The notes: a model not told the origin generated them from the sequence alone. A stretch of 64,000 nt of DNA from Pseudomonas sp. CC120222-01a (GCF_003097235.1 NZ_QEQQ01000019.1:55335-119334), one strand, 5' to 3'. Counted from the stretch's first letter, positions 19,433 to 28,775 are shown. Made by a program: numbers and translations.

Positions 19433-21109
19433 TCAAGCAGCAGCTTTTTTGGTGGCTGCTTCGATACGGCGGGTGATGTACCACTGCTGAGTGATCGACA
19501 GGCAGTTGTTCACAACCCAGTACAGCACCAGACCAGCCGGGAACCACAGGAAGAAGAAGGTGAAGATGATCGGCATCATTTTCATCACCTTGGCCTGCAT
19601 CGGATCCGGCGGAGTCGGGTTCAGACGCTGCTGGATGAACATGGTGGCGCCCATGATGATCGGCAGGATGAAGAACGGATCCTTGATCGACAGGTCGGTG
19701 ATCCACAGCATCCATGGGGCCTGGCGCATCTCGACGCTTTCCAGCAGTACCCAGTACAGGGACAGGAACACTGGCATCTGCACCAGGATCGGCAAGCAGC
19801 CGCCCAGCGGGTTGATCTTCTCTTTCTTGTACAGCTCCATCATCGCCTGGGACATCTTCTGGCGATCGTCACCGAAGCGTTCCTTCAGTGCGGCGAGCTT
19901 CGGCGCCACGGCACGCATGCGCGCCATCGAGCGGTAGCTGGCAGCCGACAGCGGGAAGAACAGGCCTTTGATGAGCATGGTCAGCACGATGATCGACCAG
20001 CCCCAGTTGCCCAGCAGGCTGTGGATATGTTGCAGCAGCCAGAAGATCGGCTGGGCGATGAACCACAGGAAGCCGTAGTCGACGGTCAGTTCCAGGCCTG
20101 GGGACAACTCTTTCAGCTTGGACTGGATCTTCGGACCGGCATACAGCATGGCGCTGGTTTCGACCTTGCCGCCAGCAGGAACACTGAGGGCCGGGCCGGT
20201 GTAGCCGATGATGTAGTTGCCCTGGCTGTCCTTGCGGGTCTGGACAACATTGTTGTCCGACTTGGCCGGAATCCAGGCGGTCACGAAGTAGTGCTGCAGC
20301 CAGGCAACCCAGCCGCCCGACACATTTTCTTTCAAACTACCTTTGTCGATGTCCTTCATCGAGACCTTTTTGTAAGGCTCGGAAGCTGTCCACATGGCGG
20401 CGCCCAGGTAGGTCGCGGTGCCGGTGGCGGTGCTCGACGATGGATCGGAACTGGCGTCACGCTTGAGCTGGGCAAACATGTTGCCGTTCCAGGCCTGGCC
20501 GCTCTGGTTGTCGATCAAGTAGCTGACGGTCAGGTCGTACTCACCGCGCTTGAAGCTGAAGCGCTTGATGTAGTTGACGCCGTTGTCGCTGAACTTGAGG
20601 TCGACGACCAGTTGGTCCTGGCCATCAGCCAGCTGGTAGCTCTTCTGCTCGGCAGCATACAGCGGGCGACCCGACGAACGGGCATCCGGACCGTTGGCGC
20701 CGGTCAGGCCGCTTTGTGCCAGGTAGACACGCTCGCCACCGTTGTCGAACAGCTGGAACGGAATGTCCGGATGGTCCTGACGGCGAGGGTACTTCGGCAG
20801 GTTAAGCTGGACGATGTCACCACCGACCGGATCGATAGCCAGTTCCAGGACATCGGTCTTGATCCGGATCAGATCCTTGCTGACCGCAGCCGGCGCCAGT
20901 TCGGCAGGGCTGGATTCAGCATTGGCGCTTGGCACATCGGCGCTGGCGGTACCGGCCGGTACACCATCCGGCAAGGCCGGGGCAACAGTGTTGGCAGCAG
21001 TAGTCTGAGTCGGCAGGGCAGCCTGGCCGTAGTCCTCGTTCCACTTGAGGACCATGACGTAGGACACGATTGCCAGGGCGACGATCAGGATCGTGCGTTT
21101 AATATCCAT
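19433..21109 (-). CDS. yidC: Membrane protein insertase YidC
   Basis: Inserts proteins into the inner membrane alone or with SecYEG; ATP synthase subunit c is a classical client. ATG 21109 gives 558 residues beginning MDIKRTILIVALAIVSYVM, a typical first membrane helix. The longer in-frame extension to 21217 overlaps yidD and lacks membrane character. A large periplasmic beta domain follows, then the conserved five-helix insertase core near residues 350-550 (NWGWSIIVLTMLIKGLFFPL and GCLPILVQMPVFLSLYWVL). Confidence 0.96.
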   Translation of the reverse strand: MDIKRTILIVALAIVSYVMVLKWNEDYGQAALPTQTTAANTVAPALPDGVPAGTASADVPSANAESSPAELAPAAVSKDLIRIKTDVLELAIDPVGGDIVQLNLPKYPRRQDHPDIPFQLFDNGGERVYLAQSGLTGANGPDARSSGRPLYAAEQKSYQLADGQDQLVVDLKFSDNGVNYIKRFSFKRGEYDLTVSYLIDNQSGQAWNGNMFAQLKRDASSDPSSSTATGTATYLGAAMWTASEPYKKVSMKDIDKGSLKENVSGGWVAWLQHYFVTAWIPAKSDNNVVQTRKDSQGNYIIGYTGPALSVPAGGKVETSAMLYAGPKIQSKLKELSPGLELTVDYGFLWFIAQPIFWLLQHIHSLLGNWGWSIIVLTMLIKGLFFPLSAASYRSMARMRAVAPKLAALKERFGDDRQKMSQAMMELYKKEKINPLGGCLPILVQMPVFLSLYWVLLESVEMRQAPWMLWITDLSIKDPFFILPIIMGATMFIQQRLNPTPPDPMQAKVMKMMPIIFTFFFLWFPAGLVLYWVVNNCLSITQQWYITRRIEAATKKAAA

Positions 21110-21111
21110 GA

Positions 21112-21357
21112 TTACTCGGCTATCGAAGAAGTTCGGGAGGAAGGAGCGGGGGGAACGGGATCGAAACCGCCGTCGTTCCACGGATGACAACGCCCCAGGC
21201 GACGAACGGCTAGCCACCCGCCACGCAGGAGGCCATGGTTTTCAATGGCTTCAAGAGCGTAACAGGAGCAACTGGGGTAGAAACGACAGTGATTGGCCAT
21301 CAGGGGACTGATGGCGTAACGGTAAAACTGGATCGGAACGAGGGCCAGTTTACGCAT
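21112..21357 (-). CDS. yidD: Membrane protein insertion efficiency factor YidD
   Basis: Small protein, 81 residues, with the invariant family motif CRFYPSCSCYALEAIENHG and the ending GRCHPWNDGGFDPVP. It helps YidC-dependent insertion. Its start overlaps the rnpA stop by 8 bp, and its stop lies 2 bp before the yidC start, so rnpA-yidD-yidC are tightly coupled. Confidence 0.95.
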   Translation of the reverse strand: MRKLALVPIQFYRYAISPLMANHCRFYPSCSCYALEAIENHGLLRGGWLAVRRLGRCHPWNDGGFDPVPPAPSSRTSSIAE

Positions 21358-21751
21358 TTTGACTGTCTACCCCTGCGGAATCGGCGTTTGCCGCTGGAGT
21401 TGGCCGGCTGCGCGCCAGGCGTTTCCAGAGCTTGCCAAAGTGTTGGTGCAGTTCCGGGTTTTCTATCTCACCCAATCCCTTGCGCGCGACGATCACTATA
21501 TCCAGGCCACCCAGCAATTGCTGGTTGAGCCGGAAGGAATCGCGCATCAAGCGCTTGAGGCGATTGCGTTGAACGGCAAGCTTGACGCTCTTCTTGCCGA
21601 TCACCAGGCCGAGGCGCGGGTGATCCAGGCCGTTCTCGCGAGCAAGGATCAGCAGGTTTTTCCCTGGAACCTTGCCGGTTGGGGAGTCGAAGACCGCTTT
21701 GAAGTGCCGGGGTGTAAGCAGTCGCTTTTCCCGACTGAAGTCCTGACTCAC
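21350..21751 (-). CDS. rnpA: Ribonuclease P protein component
   Basis: Protein subunit of RNase P, which trims tRNA 5' leaders. GTG 21751 is preferred, 16 bp after the rpmH stop, giving 133 residues from SQDFSREKRLLTPRHFKAVF. The RNA-binding signature is VQRNRLKRLMRDSFR. An upstream in-frame ATG (21847) would read through rpmH in another frame; this overlap is probably not translated. A neighbouring GTG (21754) cannot be excluded. Confidence 0.93.
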   Translation of the reverse strand: MSQDFSREKRLLTPRHFKAVFDSPTGKVPGKNLLILARENGLDHPRLGLVIGKKSVKLAVQRNRLKRLMRDSFRLNQQLLGGLDIVIVARKGLGEIENPELHQHFGKLWKRLARSRPTPAANADSAGVDSQNA

Positions 21752-21767
21752 CACCTGTGCCGAAAAA

Positions 21768-21902
21768 TCAAATGGCCAGACGCTTACGGCCTTTGGCACG
21801 ACGACGCGACAGAACAGCGCGGCCGTTCTTGGTAGCCATACGGGCACGGAAGCCGTGGGTGCGAGCGCGCTTGATGGTGCTTGGTTGGAAAGTACGTTTC
21901 AT
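21768..21902 (-). CDS. rpmH: Ribosomal protein L34
   Basis: Forty-four residues, MKRTFQPSTIKRARTHGFRA, rich in Arg and Lys with the L34 signature. Start at ATG 21902, preceded by AGG. First gene of the minus-strand unit rpmH-rnpA-yidD-yidC, driven by the promoter at 21964-21992 on the edge of oriC. Confidence 0.97.
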   Translation of the reverse strand: MKRTFQPSTIKRARTHGFRARMATKNGRAVLSRRRAKGRKRLAI

Positions 21903-21963
21903 GGCGTTGTTACCTGGTTTGTCGACTACGGGCCGGAATGGCCCCCTTTTTAAGAGATCGGCG

Positions 21964-21992
21964 ATTCTAGAGAAAGCAAGCCCATAGGTCAA
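21964..21992 (-). promoter_or_regulatory. Predicted sigma70 promoter of rpmH
   Basis: On the minus strand TTGACC (21987-21992) and TAGAAT (21964-21969) are separated by exactly 17 bp, both close to consensus. Transcription would start near 21957, about 55 nt before rpmH, running away from oriC. Confidence 0.75.
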
Positions 21993-22080
21993 TTTCCAAC
22001 CAGCCTTTCCTTATAGAAGGCGACCTGAGTGCTGGATGCCAGGGAGGGTTGATCAGGCAGGCAGACGGACGACAAAATGA

Positions 22081-22417
22081 AAAAAAAGAAGAGACATATA
22101 AAAAGCTTTTCTGAAGAACTTATAAATCTTAGGTGGATAACCTTCTGTGGATAACTGTATGCAGCCCTTGAATTACGAGCTGTACAGAGATTTACAACCT
22201 TGTCGGTAACACGTGCTGCGCTTGTGTCGGACGTGCGCATAGCTTGTGGATAGAAAAGGCCGTTATCCACAGCCGAGTTATCAACAGGGCTGACCTCAGG
22301 GTTGTGCATAGCCCTCATGGTCGGTTATCCACAGACCTTATTCACAGAGGTAAAGGGACGTTTTTGCCGCTAAATGGCTGTTTTGTCATGGCTCAGAATG
22401 TTTCCACATGTGGATAA
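22081..22417. other. oriC: Chromosomal replication origin oriC
   Basis: In the 583-bp rpmH-dnaA gap there are four perfect DnaA boxes: 22146 and 22409 as TGTGGATAA, and 22263 and 22325 as TTATCCACA. TTATTCACA (22338) fits the looser consensus, and one-mismatch sites lie at 22132, 22245 and 22278. An AT-rich tract at about 22076-22131 is the likely unwinding element. TGTACAGAGA (22181-22190) is shared with the mnmG-mnmE cluster. The position between rpmH and dnaA is the classic Pseudomonas oriC location. Confidence 0.93.
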
Positions 22418-22439
22418 CTGATCGCTCGACCGGTACAAT
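22411..22439 (+). promoter_or_regulatory. Predicted dnaA promoter overlapping a DnaA box
   Basis: TGGATA (22411-22416) and TACAAT (22434-22439) are 17 bp apart. The -35 hexamer lies within the DnaA box TGTGGATAA (22409-22417), next to an inverted partial box TTTCCACA (22401-22408). DnaA binding there would block RNA polymerase, the usual form of dnaA autoregulation. The -35 matches consensus at only 4 of 6 positions. Confidence 0.55.
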
Positions 22440-22485
22440 GGCGGTTTGTTTTTGCCTCATCCGGCTTTCAACTCAGGGGATATCC

Positions 22486-24024
22486 GTGTCAGTGGAACTT
22501 TGGCAGCAGTGCGTGGAGCTTCTGCGCGATGAACTGCCTGCCCAGCAATTCAACACCTGGATCCGTCCGCTACAGGTCGAAGCCGAAGGCGACGAGTTGC
22601 GCGTCTATGCGCCTAACCGTTTCGTGCTCGATTGGGTGAATGAAAAGTACCTTGGCCGTCTGCTCGAACTGTTGGGTGAAAACGGCAGCGGCATGGCGCC
22701 AGCCCTTTCCTTGTTAATAGGCAGTCGTCGCAGCTCTGCTCCACGGGCCGCACCTAATGCGCCCGTCAGCGCCGCAGTTGCAGCCACGCTTGCACAAAGC
22801 CAGACACAACAGGCCGCTGCGCCTGCCATTGCCGCCGTTGCCGAACCGGTCCAGGCGGCAGCCGTTGAGCCGGTGCACGTGAACGAGGTCGTTGAGCCGG
22901 CTTCGCGTGACAGCTTCGATGGCATGGGCGACAGCGCTTCGACACCTGCAGCTGGCAGCCGCACCGAACAGCGTACGGTTCAGGTGGAAGGTGCGCTCAA
23001 GCACACCAGCTACCTGAACCGTACGTTTACCTTCGAGACCTTTGTCGAAGGTAAGTCGAACCAGTTGGCCCGCGCTGCGGCCTGGCAGGTCGCCGACAAC
23101 CCCAAGCATGGTTACAACCCGCTGTTCCTTTATGGTGGCGTGGGCCTGGGTAAGACCCACCTGATGCATGCTGTGGGTAACCACCTGCTGAAGAAGAACC
23201 CGAATGCCAAGGTCGTGTACCTGCATTCCGAGCGCTTCGTCGCGGACATGGTCAAGGCGCTGCAGCTCAACGCAATCAATGAATTCAAGCGCTTCTACCG
23301 CTCGGTCGATGCGCTGCTGATCGACGACATCCAGTTCTTCGCCCGTAAGGAGCGTTCCCAGGAAGAGTTCTTCCACACCTTCAACGCCTTGCTCGAGGGC
23401 GGCCAGCAGGTGATTCTCACCAGCGACCGTTACCCCAAGGAGATCGAAGGCCTGGAAGAGCGCCTGAAGTCGCGCTTCGGCTGGGGCCTGACAGTGGCTG
23501 TCGAGCCGCCGGAACTGGAAACCCGCGTGGCGATCCTGATGAAGAAGGCAGACCAGGCCAAGGTCGAGCTGCCGCATGACGCCGCGTTCTTCATCGCCCA
23601 GCGCATTCGCTCCAACGTACGTGAACTCGAAGGTGCCCTGAAGCGGGTGATCGCTCACTCGCACTTCATGGGCCGTGACATCACCATCGAGCTGATTCGC
23701 GAGTCGTTGAAGGACCTGCTGGCGCTGCAGGACAAGCTGGTCAGTGTGGATAACATCCAGCGCACCGTGGCTGAGTACTACAAGATCAAGATCGCCGATC
23801 TGTTGTCCAAACGCCGCTCGCGCTCCGTTGCGCGACCGCGTCAGGTCGCCATGGCGCTGTCGAAGGAGCTGACCAACCACAGTCTGCCGGAGATCGGCGA
23901 CATGTTTGGCGGCCGCGACCACACCACCGTGCTGCACGCCTGCCGCAAGATCAACGAATTGAAGGAATCCGACGCGGACATCCGCGAGGACTACAAGAAC
24001 CTGCTGCGGACGCTGACGACGTGA
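22486..24024 (+). CDS. dnaA: Chromosomal replication initiator DnaA
   Basis: Binds DnaA boxes and opens oriC. The GTG at 22486, behind AGGGGA with good spacing, starts the usual sequence SVELWQQCVELLRDELPAQQ and gives 512 residues; the longer frame from 22408 reads through the promoter. Domain I is about residues 1-85, followed by an Ala/Val/Pro-rich domain II. The AAA+ domain has GGVGLGKTH (Walker A) and DALLIDDIQFF (Walker B). The C-terminal DNA-binding domain has GGRDHTTVLHACRKI. A perfect DnaA box lies inside the gene at 23745. Confidence 0.98.
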   Translation: MSVELWQQCVELLRDELPAQQFNTWIRPLQVEAEGDELRVYAPNRFVLDWVNEKYLGRLLELLGENGSGMAPALSLLIGSRRSSAPRAAPNAPVSAAVAATLAQSQTQQAAAPAIAAVAEPVQAAAVEPVHVNEVVEPASRDSFDGMGDSASTPAAGSRTEQRTVQVEGALKHTSYLNRTFTFETFVEGKSNQLARAAAWQVADNPKHGYNPLFLYGGVGLGKTHLMHAVGNHLLKKNPNAKVVYLHSERFVADMVKALQLNAINEFKRFYRSVDALLIDDIQFFARKERSQEEFFHTFNALLEGGQQVILTSDRYPKEIEGLEERLKSRFGWGLTVAVEPPELETRVAILMKKADQAKVELPHDAAFFIAQRIRSNVRELEGALKRVIAHSHFMGRDITIELIRESLKDLLALQDKLVSVDNIQRTVAEYYKIKIADLLSKRRSRSVARPRQVAMALSKELTNHSLPEIGDMFGGRDHTTVLHACRKINELKESDADIREDYKNLLRTLTT

Positions 24025-24064
24025 TGGTCGTCAGCGCAGCTAATTGAAGGCAAGGGACTAGACC

Positions 24065-25168
24065 ATGCATTTCACCATTCAACGCGAAGCCCTGTTGAAA
24101 CCTCTGCAACTGGTCGCCGGTGTCGTCGAGCGCCGCCAGACCTTGCCGGTGCTGTCCAACGTCCTGCTGGTCGTACAAGGCCAACAGCTGTCGTTGACCG
24201 GTACCGACCTGGAAGTCGAACTGGTTGGCCGCGTGCAACTGGAAGAGCCGGCAGAGCCAGGCGAGATCACTGTCCCAGCGCGCAAGCTGATGGACATCTG
24301 CAAGAGCCTGCCGAACGATGTTCTGATCGACATCAAGGTCGACGAGCAGAAGCTGCTGGTCAAAGCCGGCCGTAGCCGTTTCACCTTGTCGACCCTGCCT
24401 GCCAACGATTTCCCTACCGTTGAAGAAGGCCCAGGCTCGCTGACCTGCAACCTGGAGCAAAGCAAACTGCGTCGCCTGATCGAGCGCACCAGCTTCGCCA
24501 TGGCTCAGCAGGACGTCCGTTACTACCTCAACGGCATGCTGTTGGAAGTGTCGCGCAACACCCTGCGTGCGGTGTCCACCGACGGCCACCGCCTGGCGCT
24601 GTGCTCCATGACTGCGCCGATCGAGCAGGATGATCGCCATCAGGTCATTGTTCCACGCAAAGGTATTCTGGAGCTGGCGCGCCTGCTCACCGATCCGGAA
24701 GGCATGGTCAGCATCGTGCTCGGTCAGCACCACATCCGTGCGACCACCGGTGAATTCACGTTCACTTCCAAGCTGGTCGATGGCAAGTTCCCGGACTATG
24801 AGCGTGTACTGCCGAAGGGCGGTGACAAGCTGGTGGTCGGTGACCGTCAGGCGCTGCGCGAAGCGTTCAGCCGTACCGCCATTCTTTCCAACGAGAAGTA
24901 CCGCGGTATTCGCCTGCAGCTGGCGGCCGGTCAATTGAAGATCCAGGCCAACAACCCTGAGCAGGAAGAAGCAGAAGAAGAGATCAGCGTGGACTACGAA
25001 GGTAGCTCGCTGGAGATCGGCTTCAACGTCAGCTACCTGCTCGACGTGCTGGGCGTTATGACTACTGAGCAAGTTCGTCTGATTCTGTCCGACTCCAACA
25101 GCAGCGCCCTGCTGCAGGAAGCTGGCAACGACGATTCTTCCTACGTTGTCATGCCGATGCGTCTGTAA
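24065..25168 (+). CDS. dnaN: DNA polymerase III beta sliding clamp
   Basis: Ring-shaped processivity factor. Its 367 residues have the three-domain clamp pattern (VLSNVLLVVQGQQLSLTGTD in domain I) and end with the conserved YVVMPMRL, the partner-binding pocket tail. It follows dnaA by 40 bp and precedes recF by 15 bp in the usual dnaA-dnaN-recF-gyrB unit. Confidence 0.98.
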   Translation: MHFTIQREALLKPLQLVAGVVERRQTLPVLSNVLLVVQGQQLSLTGTDLEVELVGRVQLEEPAEPGEITVPARKLMDICKSLPNDVLIDIKVDEQKLLVKAGRSRFTLSTLPANDFPTVEEGPGSLTCNLEQSKLRRLIERTSFAMAQQDVRYYLNGMLLEVSRNTLRAVSTDGHRLALCSMTAPIEQDDRHQVIVPRKGILELARLLTDPEGMVSIVLGQHHIRATTGEFTFTSKLVDGKFPDYERVLPKGGDKLVVGDRQALREAFSRTAILSNEKYRGIRLQLAAGQLKIQANNPEQEEAEEEISVDYEGSSLEIGFNVSYLLDVLGVMTTEQVRLILSDSNSSALLQEAGNDDSSYVVMPMRL

Positions 25169-25183
25169 TTCGTAGCAGGCGAA

Positions 25184-26287
25184 ATGTCCCTTCGACGTAT
25201 CATGGTCACCGCGGTGCGCAACCTGCACCCGGTGACCCTCTCACCTTCCCCCCGCATCAATATCCTCTACGGCGCTAACGGCAGCGGCAAGACCAGTGTG
25301 CTCGAAGCCGTGCACCTGCTTGGCCTTGCCCGGTCATTTCGCAGCACTCGATTGAACCCGGTCATTCAGTATGAGCAACCCGCTTGTACGGTATTTGGCG
25401 AAGTGCAGTTGGCTGAAGGTGGCACCAGCAACTTGGGCGTTTCACGGGAGCGGGCGGGCGAATTCACTATCCGCATCGACGGGCAGAACGCCAGGAGCGC
25501 TGCTCAACTGGCTGAACTGTTGCCGCTGCAATTGATCAACCCGGACAGTTTTCGGTTGCTGGAAGGCGCACCGAAGATCCGCCGGCAGTTTCTCGATTGG
25601 GGAGTGTTCCACGTGGAACCTCGATTCCTGCCTGCGTGGCAGCGTCTGCAGAAGGCGCTGCGGCAGCGGAACTCGTGGTTGCGGCATGGTACACTTGACC
25701 CAGCTTCGCAAGCCGCCTGGGACCGGGAGTTATGCCTGGCCAGCGCGGAAATAGATGAATACCGTCGCAACTACATCAAGGCCTTGAAGCCCGTCTTCGA
25801 GCAAACCCTGAGCGAGCTGGTCGAGCTGGACGGGTTGACCCTGAGCTACTACCGAGGCTGGGACAAGGACCGGGAACTGCAAGAAGTACTCGCCTCCTCT
25901 CTCCTTCGCGATCAGCAGATGGGCCATACCCAGGCCGGTCCGCAGCGTGCTGATCTGCGTCTTCGTCTGGCTGCCAATAACGCAGCCGACATTTTGTCGC
26001 GTGGTCAGCAAAAGCTGGTGGTGTGCGCACTGCGCATTGCCCAGGGCCATCTCGTCAGTCAGGCTCGCCGCGGCCACTGTATTTATCTCGTTGACGACCT
26101 GCCGTCCGAGCTGGATGACCAGCATCGCCGCGCGCTGTGCCGCTTGCTTGAAGAATTACGCTGCCAGGTGTTCATCACCTGTGTAGATCACGAATTACTG
26201 AGGGAAGGCTGGCAGACGGAAACGCCAGTTGCTTTGTTCCACGTGGAACAAGGCCGTATCACCCAGACCCACGACCATCGGGAGTGA
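25184..26287 (+). CDS. recF: DNA replication and repair protein RecF
   Basis: SMC-like ATPase that loads RecA at single-strand gaps. It has 367 residues. The Walker A is YGANGSGKTSVLEAV, the ABC-type signature lies in LSRGQQKLVV, and Walker B is YLVDDLPSELD. Both parS sites of the window are embedded in this reading frame, at 25605 and 26235, so the coding sequence also serves as the ParB loading zone. Confidence 0.97.
   Translation: MSLRRIMVTAVRNLHPVTLSPSPRINILYGANGSGKTSVLEAVHLLGLARSFRSTRLNPVIQYEQPACTVFGEVQLAEGGTSNLGVSRERAGEFTIRIDGQNARSAAQLAELLPLQLINPDSFRLLEGAPKIRRQFLDWGVFHVEPRFLPAWQRLQKALRQRNSWLRHGTLDPASQAAWDRELCLASAEIDEYRRNYIKALKPVFEQTLSELVELDGLTLSYYRGWDKDRELQEVLASSLLRDQQMGHTQAGPQRADLRLRLAANNAADILSRGQQKLVVCALRIAQGHLVSQARRGHCIYLVDDLPSELDDQHRRALCRLLEELRCQVFITCVDHELLREGWQTETPVALFHVEQGRITQTHDHRE
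25605..25620. other. parS: parS site 1 (ParB-binding)
   Basis: TGTTCCACGTGGAACC: 15 of 16 positions match the palindromic parS consensus TGTTCCACGTGGAACA, with the inner 14 bp perfectly symmetric. It lies within recF, 3.1 kb from the dnaA start. Confidence 0.9.
26235..26250. other. parS: parS site 2 (ParB-binding)
   Basis: TGTTCCACGTGGAACA: a perfect 16-bp palindrome identical to the bacterial parS consensus, near the 3' end of recF and 630 bp from site 1. ParB from 13186-14058 should nucleate here. Confidence 0.95.
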
Positions 26288-26291
26288 AGGC

Positions 26292-28712
26292 ATGAGCGAA
26301 AATCAAACGTACGACTCCTCCAGCATCAAGGTGCTGAAAGGTTTGGATGCCGTACGCAAGCGTCCCGGCATGTACATTGGCGACACCGATGATGGTAGCG
26401 GCCTGCACCACATGGTCTTCGAGGTGGTCGACAACTCGATCGACGAAGCCCTCGCCGGTCACTGCGATGACATCACCGTCATCATCCACACGGACGAATC
26501 CATCAGCGTGCGCGACAACGGTCGCGGCATTCCGGTCGACGTGCATAAAGAAGAAGGCGTTTCCGCAGCCGAGGTCATCATGACCGTGCTGCACGCCGGC
26601 GGTAAATTCGACGACAACTCCTATAAGGTATCCGGCGGTCTGCACGGCGTAGGTGTGTCGGTAGTGAACGCCCTGTCCGAGAAGCTGGTGCTGACCGTTC
26701 GCCGCAGCGGCAAGATCTGGGAACAGACCTATGTTCACGGTGTTCCACAGGCGCCAATGGCGGTTGTCGGTGACAGCGAAACCACCGGTACCCACATCCA
26801 CTTCAAGCCTTCGGCTGAAACCTTCAAGAACATCCACTTTAGCTGGGACATCCTGGCGAAGCGGATTCGCGAACTGTCGTTCCTCAACTCGGGTGTCGGC
26901 ATCCTGCTGAAGGACGAGCGTTCGGGCAAGGAAGAGTTCTTCAAATACGAAGGTGGCTTGAAGGCATTCGTTGAATACCTCAACACCAACAAGACCCCGG
27001 TCAACTCGCAGGTCTTCCACTTCAACATCCAGCGTGAAGACGGCGTGGGTGTCGAGATTGCCCTGCAGTGGAACGACAGCTTCAACGAAAACCTGCTGTG
27101 CTTCACCAACAACATTCCGCAGCGTGACGGCGGTACTCACCTGGTCGGTTTCCGCTCCTCGCTGACCCGTAGCCTGAACAGCTACATCGAGCAGGAAGGC
27201 CTGGCCAAGAAGAACAAGGTCGCCACCACCGGTGACGATGCCCGTGAAGGCCTGACCGCGATCATTTCGGTAAAGGTGCCGGATCCGAAGTTCAGCTCGC
27301 AGACGAAGGACAAGCTGGTCTCCTCGGAGGTGAAAACCGCCGTGGAACAAGAGATGAACAAGTACTTCGCCGACTTCCTCCTGGAAAACCCGAACGAAGC
27401 CAAGGCCGTGGTCGGCAAGATGATCGACGCTGCCCGTGCCCGTGAAGCGGCGCGTAAAGCCCGTGAAATGACTCGCCGCAAAGGCGCACTGGATATCGCC
27501 GGCCTGCCGGGCAAACTGGCCGACTGCCAGGAGAAGGACCCTGCCCTTTCCGAACTGTACCTGGTGGAGGGTGACTCCGCAGGTGGCTCGGCCAAGCAAG
27601 GCCGTAACCGTCGCACCCAGGCGATCCTGCCGCTGAAGGGCAAGATCCTCAACGTCGAGAAAGCCCGTTTCGACAAGATGATCTCGTCCCAGGAAGTGGG
27701 CACGTTGATCACCGCGTTGGGCTGTGGCATCGGCCGCGAAGAGTACAACATCGACAAGCTGCGCTATCACAACATCATCATCATGACCGATGCTGACGTC
27801 GACGGTTCGCACATCCGTACCCTGCTGCTGACGTTCTTCTTCCGTCAGCTGCCGGAATTGGTCGAGCGCGGCTACATCTATATCGCCCAGCCGCCGCTGT
27901 ACAAGGTCAAGAAAGGCAAGCAGGAGCAGTACATCAAGGACGACGAGGCCATGGAAGAATACATGACCCAGTCGGCCCTCGAAGATGCCAGCCTGCACCT
28001 GGACGAATCGGCGCCAGCCGTTTCCGGCGTACAGCTGGAAACCCTGGTGAACGAATTCCGCGCCGTGATGAAGACCCTCAAGCGCCTGTCGCGCTTGTAC
28101 CCGGAAGACATCACCGAGCACTTCATCTACCTGCCGGAAGTCACGCTGGAGCAACTGGCCGACCACGCCGCGATGCAAGCCTGGCAGGTGAAATTCCAGG
28201 AGCGCCTGAGCAACAGCCAGAAGTCGGGCCTGGTTTATCAGGCCAGCTTGCGCGAAGACAAGGAGCGCAATGTCTGGCTGCCGGAAGTGGAAGTCACCTC
28301 CCACGGCCTGGCCAGCTATGTCACTTTCAACCGCGACTTCTTCGGCAGCAACGACTACCGCTCAGTGGTCACCTTGGGTGCCAAGCTGTCGACCCTGCTG
28401 GGTGAAGGTGCCTATGTACAGCGCGGTGAACGTCGCAAGGCAATCACCGAGTTCAAGGAAGCCCTCGACTGGCTGATGAACGAAAGCACCAAGCGCCACA
28501 CCATTCAGCGATACAAAGGTCTGGGCGAGATGAACCCGGAGCAGCTGTGGGAAACCACCATGGACCCAACCGTCCGCCGCATGCTCAAGGTCACCATCGA
28601 AGACGCGATTGCCGCCGACCAGATCTTCAACACCCTGATGGGCGACGCGGTGGAGCCACGCCGTGACTTCATCGAAAGCAATGCGCTGTCGGTGTCGAAC
28701 CTGGACTTCTGA
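26292..28712 (+). CDS. gyrB: DNA gyrase subunit B
   Basis: ATPase subunit that drives negative supercoiling. ATG 26292, 4 bp after the recF stop and behind GAAGG, gives 806 residues from MSENQTYDSSSIKVLKGL; the longer frame overlaps recF. The GHKL ATPase region has DNGRGIPVD and GGLHGVGVSVVNALS. The TOPRIM domain has EGDSAGGSAKQGR and DADVDGSHIRTLLL. The C-terminal QRYKGLGEMNPEQLWETTM motif is intact, as is the gamma-proteobacterial insert. Confidence 0.98.
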   Translation: MSENQTYDSSSIKVLKGLDAVRKRPGMYIGDTDDGSGLHHMVFEVVDNSIDEALAGHCDDITVIIHTDESISVRDNGRGIPVDVHKEEGVSAAEVIMTVLHAGGKFDDNSYKVSGGLHGVGVSVVNALSEKLVLTVRRSGKIWEQTYVHGVPQAPMAVVGDSETTGTHIHFKPSAETFKNIHFSWDILAKRIRELSFLNSGVGILLKDERSGKEEFFKYEGGLKAFVEYLNTNKTPVNSQVFHFNIQREDGVGVEIALQWNDSFNENLLCFTNNIPQRDGGTHLVGFRSSLTRSLNSYIEQEGLAKKNKVATTGDDAREGLTAIISVKVPDPKFSSQTKDKLVSSEVKTAVEQEMNKYFADFLLENPNEAKAVVGKMIDAARAREAARKAREMTRRKGALDIAGLPGKLADCQEKDPALSELYLVEGDSAGGSAKQGRNRRTQAILPLKGKILNVEKARFDKMISSQEVGTLITALGCGIGREEYNIDKLRYHNIIIMTDADVDGSHIRTLLLTFFFRQLPELVERGYIYIAQPPLYKVKKGKQEQYIKDDEAMEEYMTQSALEDASLHLDESAPAVSGVQLETLVNEFRAVMKTLKRLSRLYPEDITEHFIYLPEVTLEQLADHAAMQAWQVKFQERLSNSQKSGLVYQASLREDKERNVWLPEVEVTSHGLASYVTFNRDFFGSNDYRSVVTLGAKLSTLLGEGAYVQRGERRKAITEFKEALDWLMNESTKRHTIQRYKGLGEMNPEQLWETTMDPTVRRMLKVTIEDAIAADQIFNTLMGDAVEPRRDFIESNALSVSNLDF

Positions 28713-28736
28713 TCCGGTGTAGACCGCCAGAAACAA

Positions 28737-28762
28737 GAAAGCCCGCTGATGCGGGCTTTTTT
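28737..28762 (+). terminator. gyrB terminator
   Basis: GCCCGC (28741-28746) and GCGGGC (28751-28756) with a TGAT loop, followed by six T residues. A-rich flanking sequence on the other side could let it also serve the converging gene at 28776. Confidence 0.92.
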
Positions 28763-28775
28763 GTGGCTGTGAGAA

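Noticed and set aside
21110..21217. N-terminal extension of YidC
   Set aside because: It overlaps yidD in another frame; the membrane helix and family alignment begin at ATG 21109.
26259..28304. 681-codon minus-strand open frame opposite gyrB
   Set aside because: Antisense artefact of gyrB codon usage.
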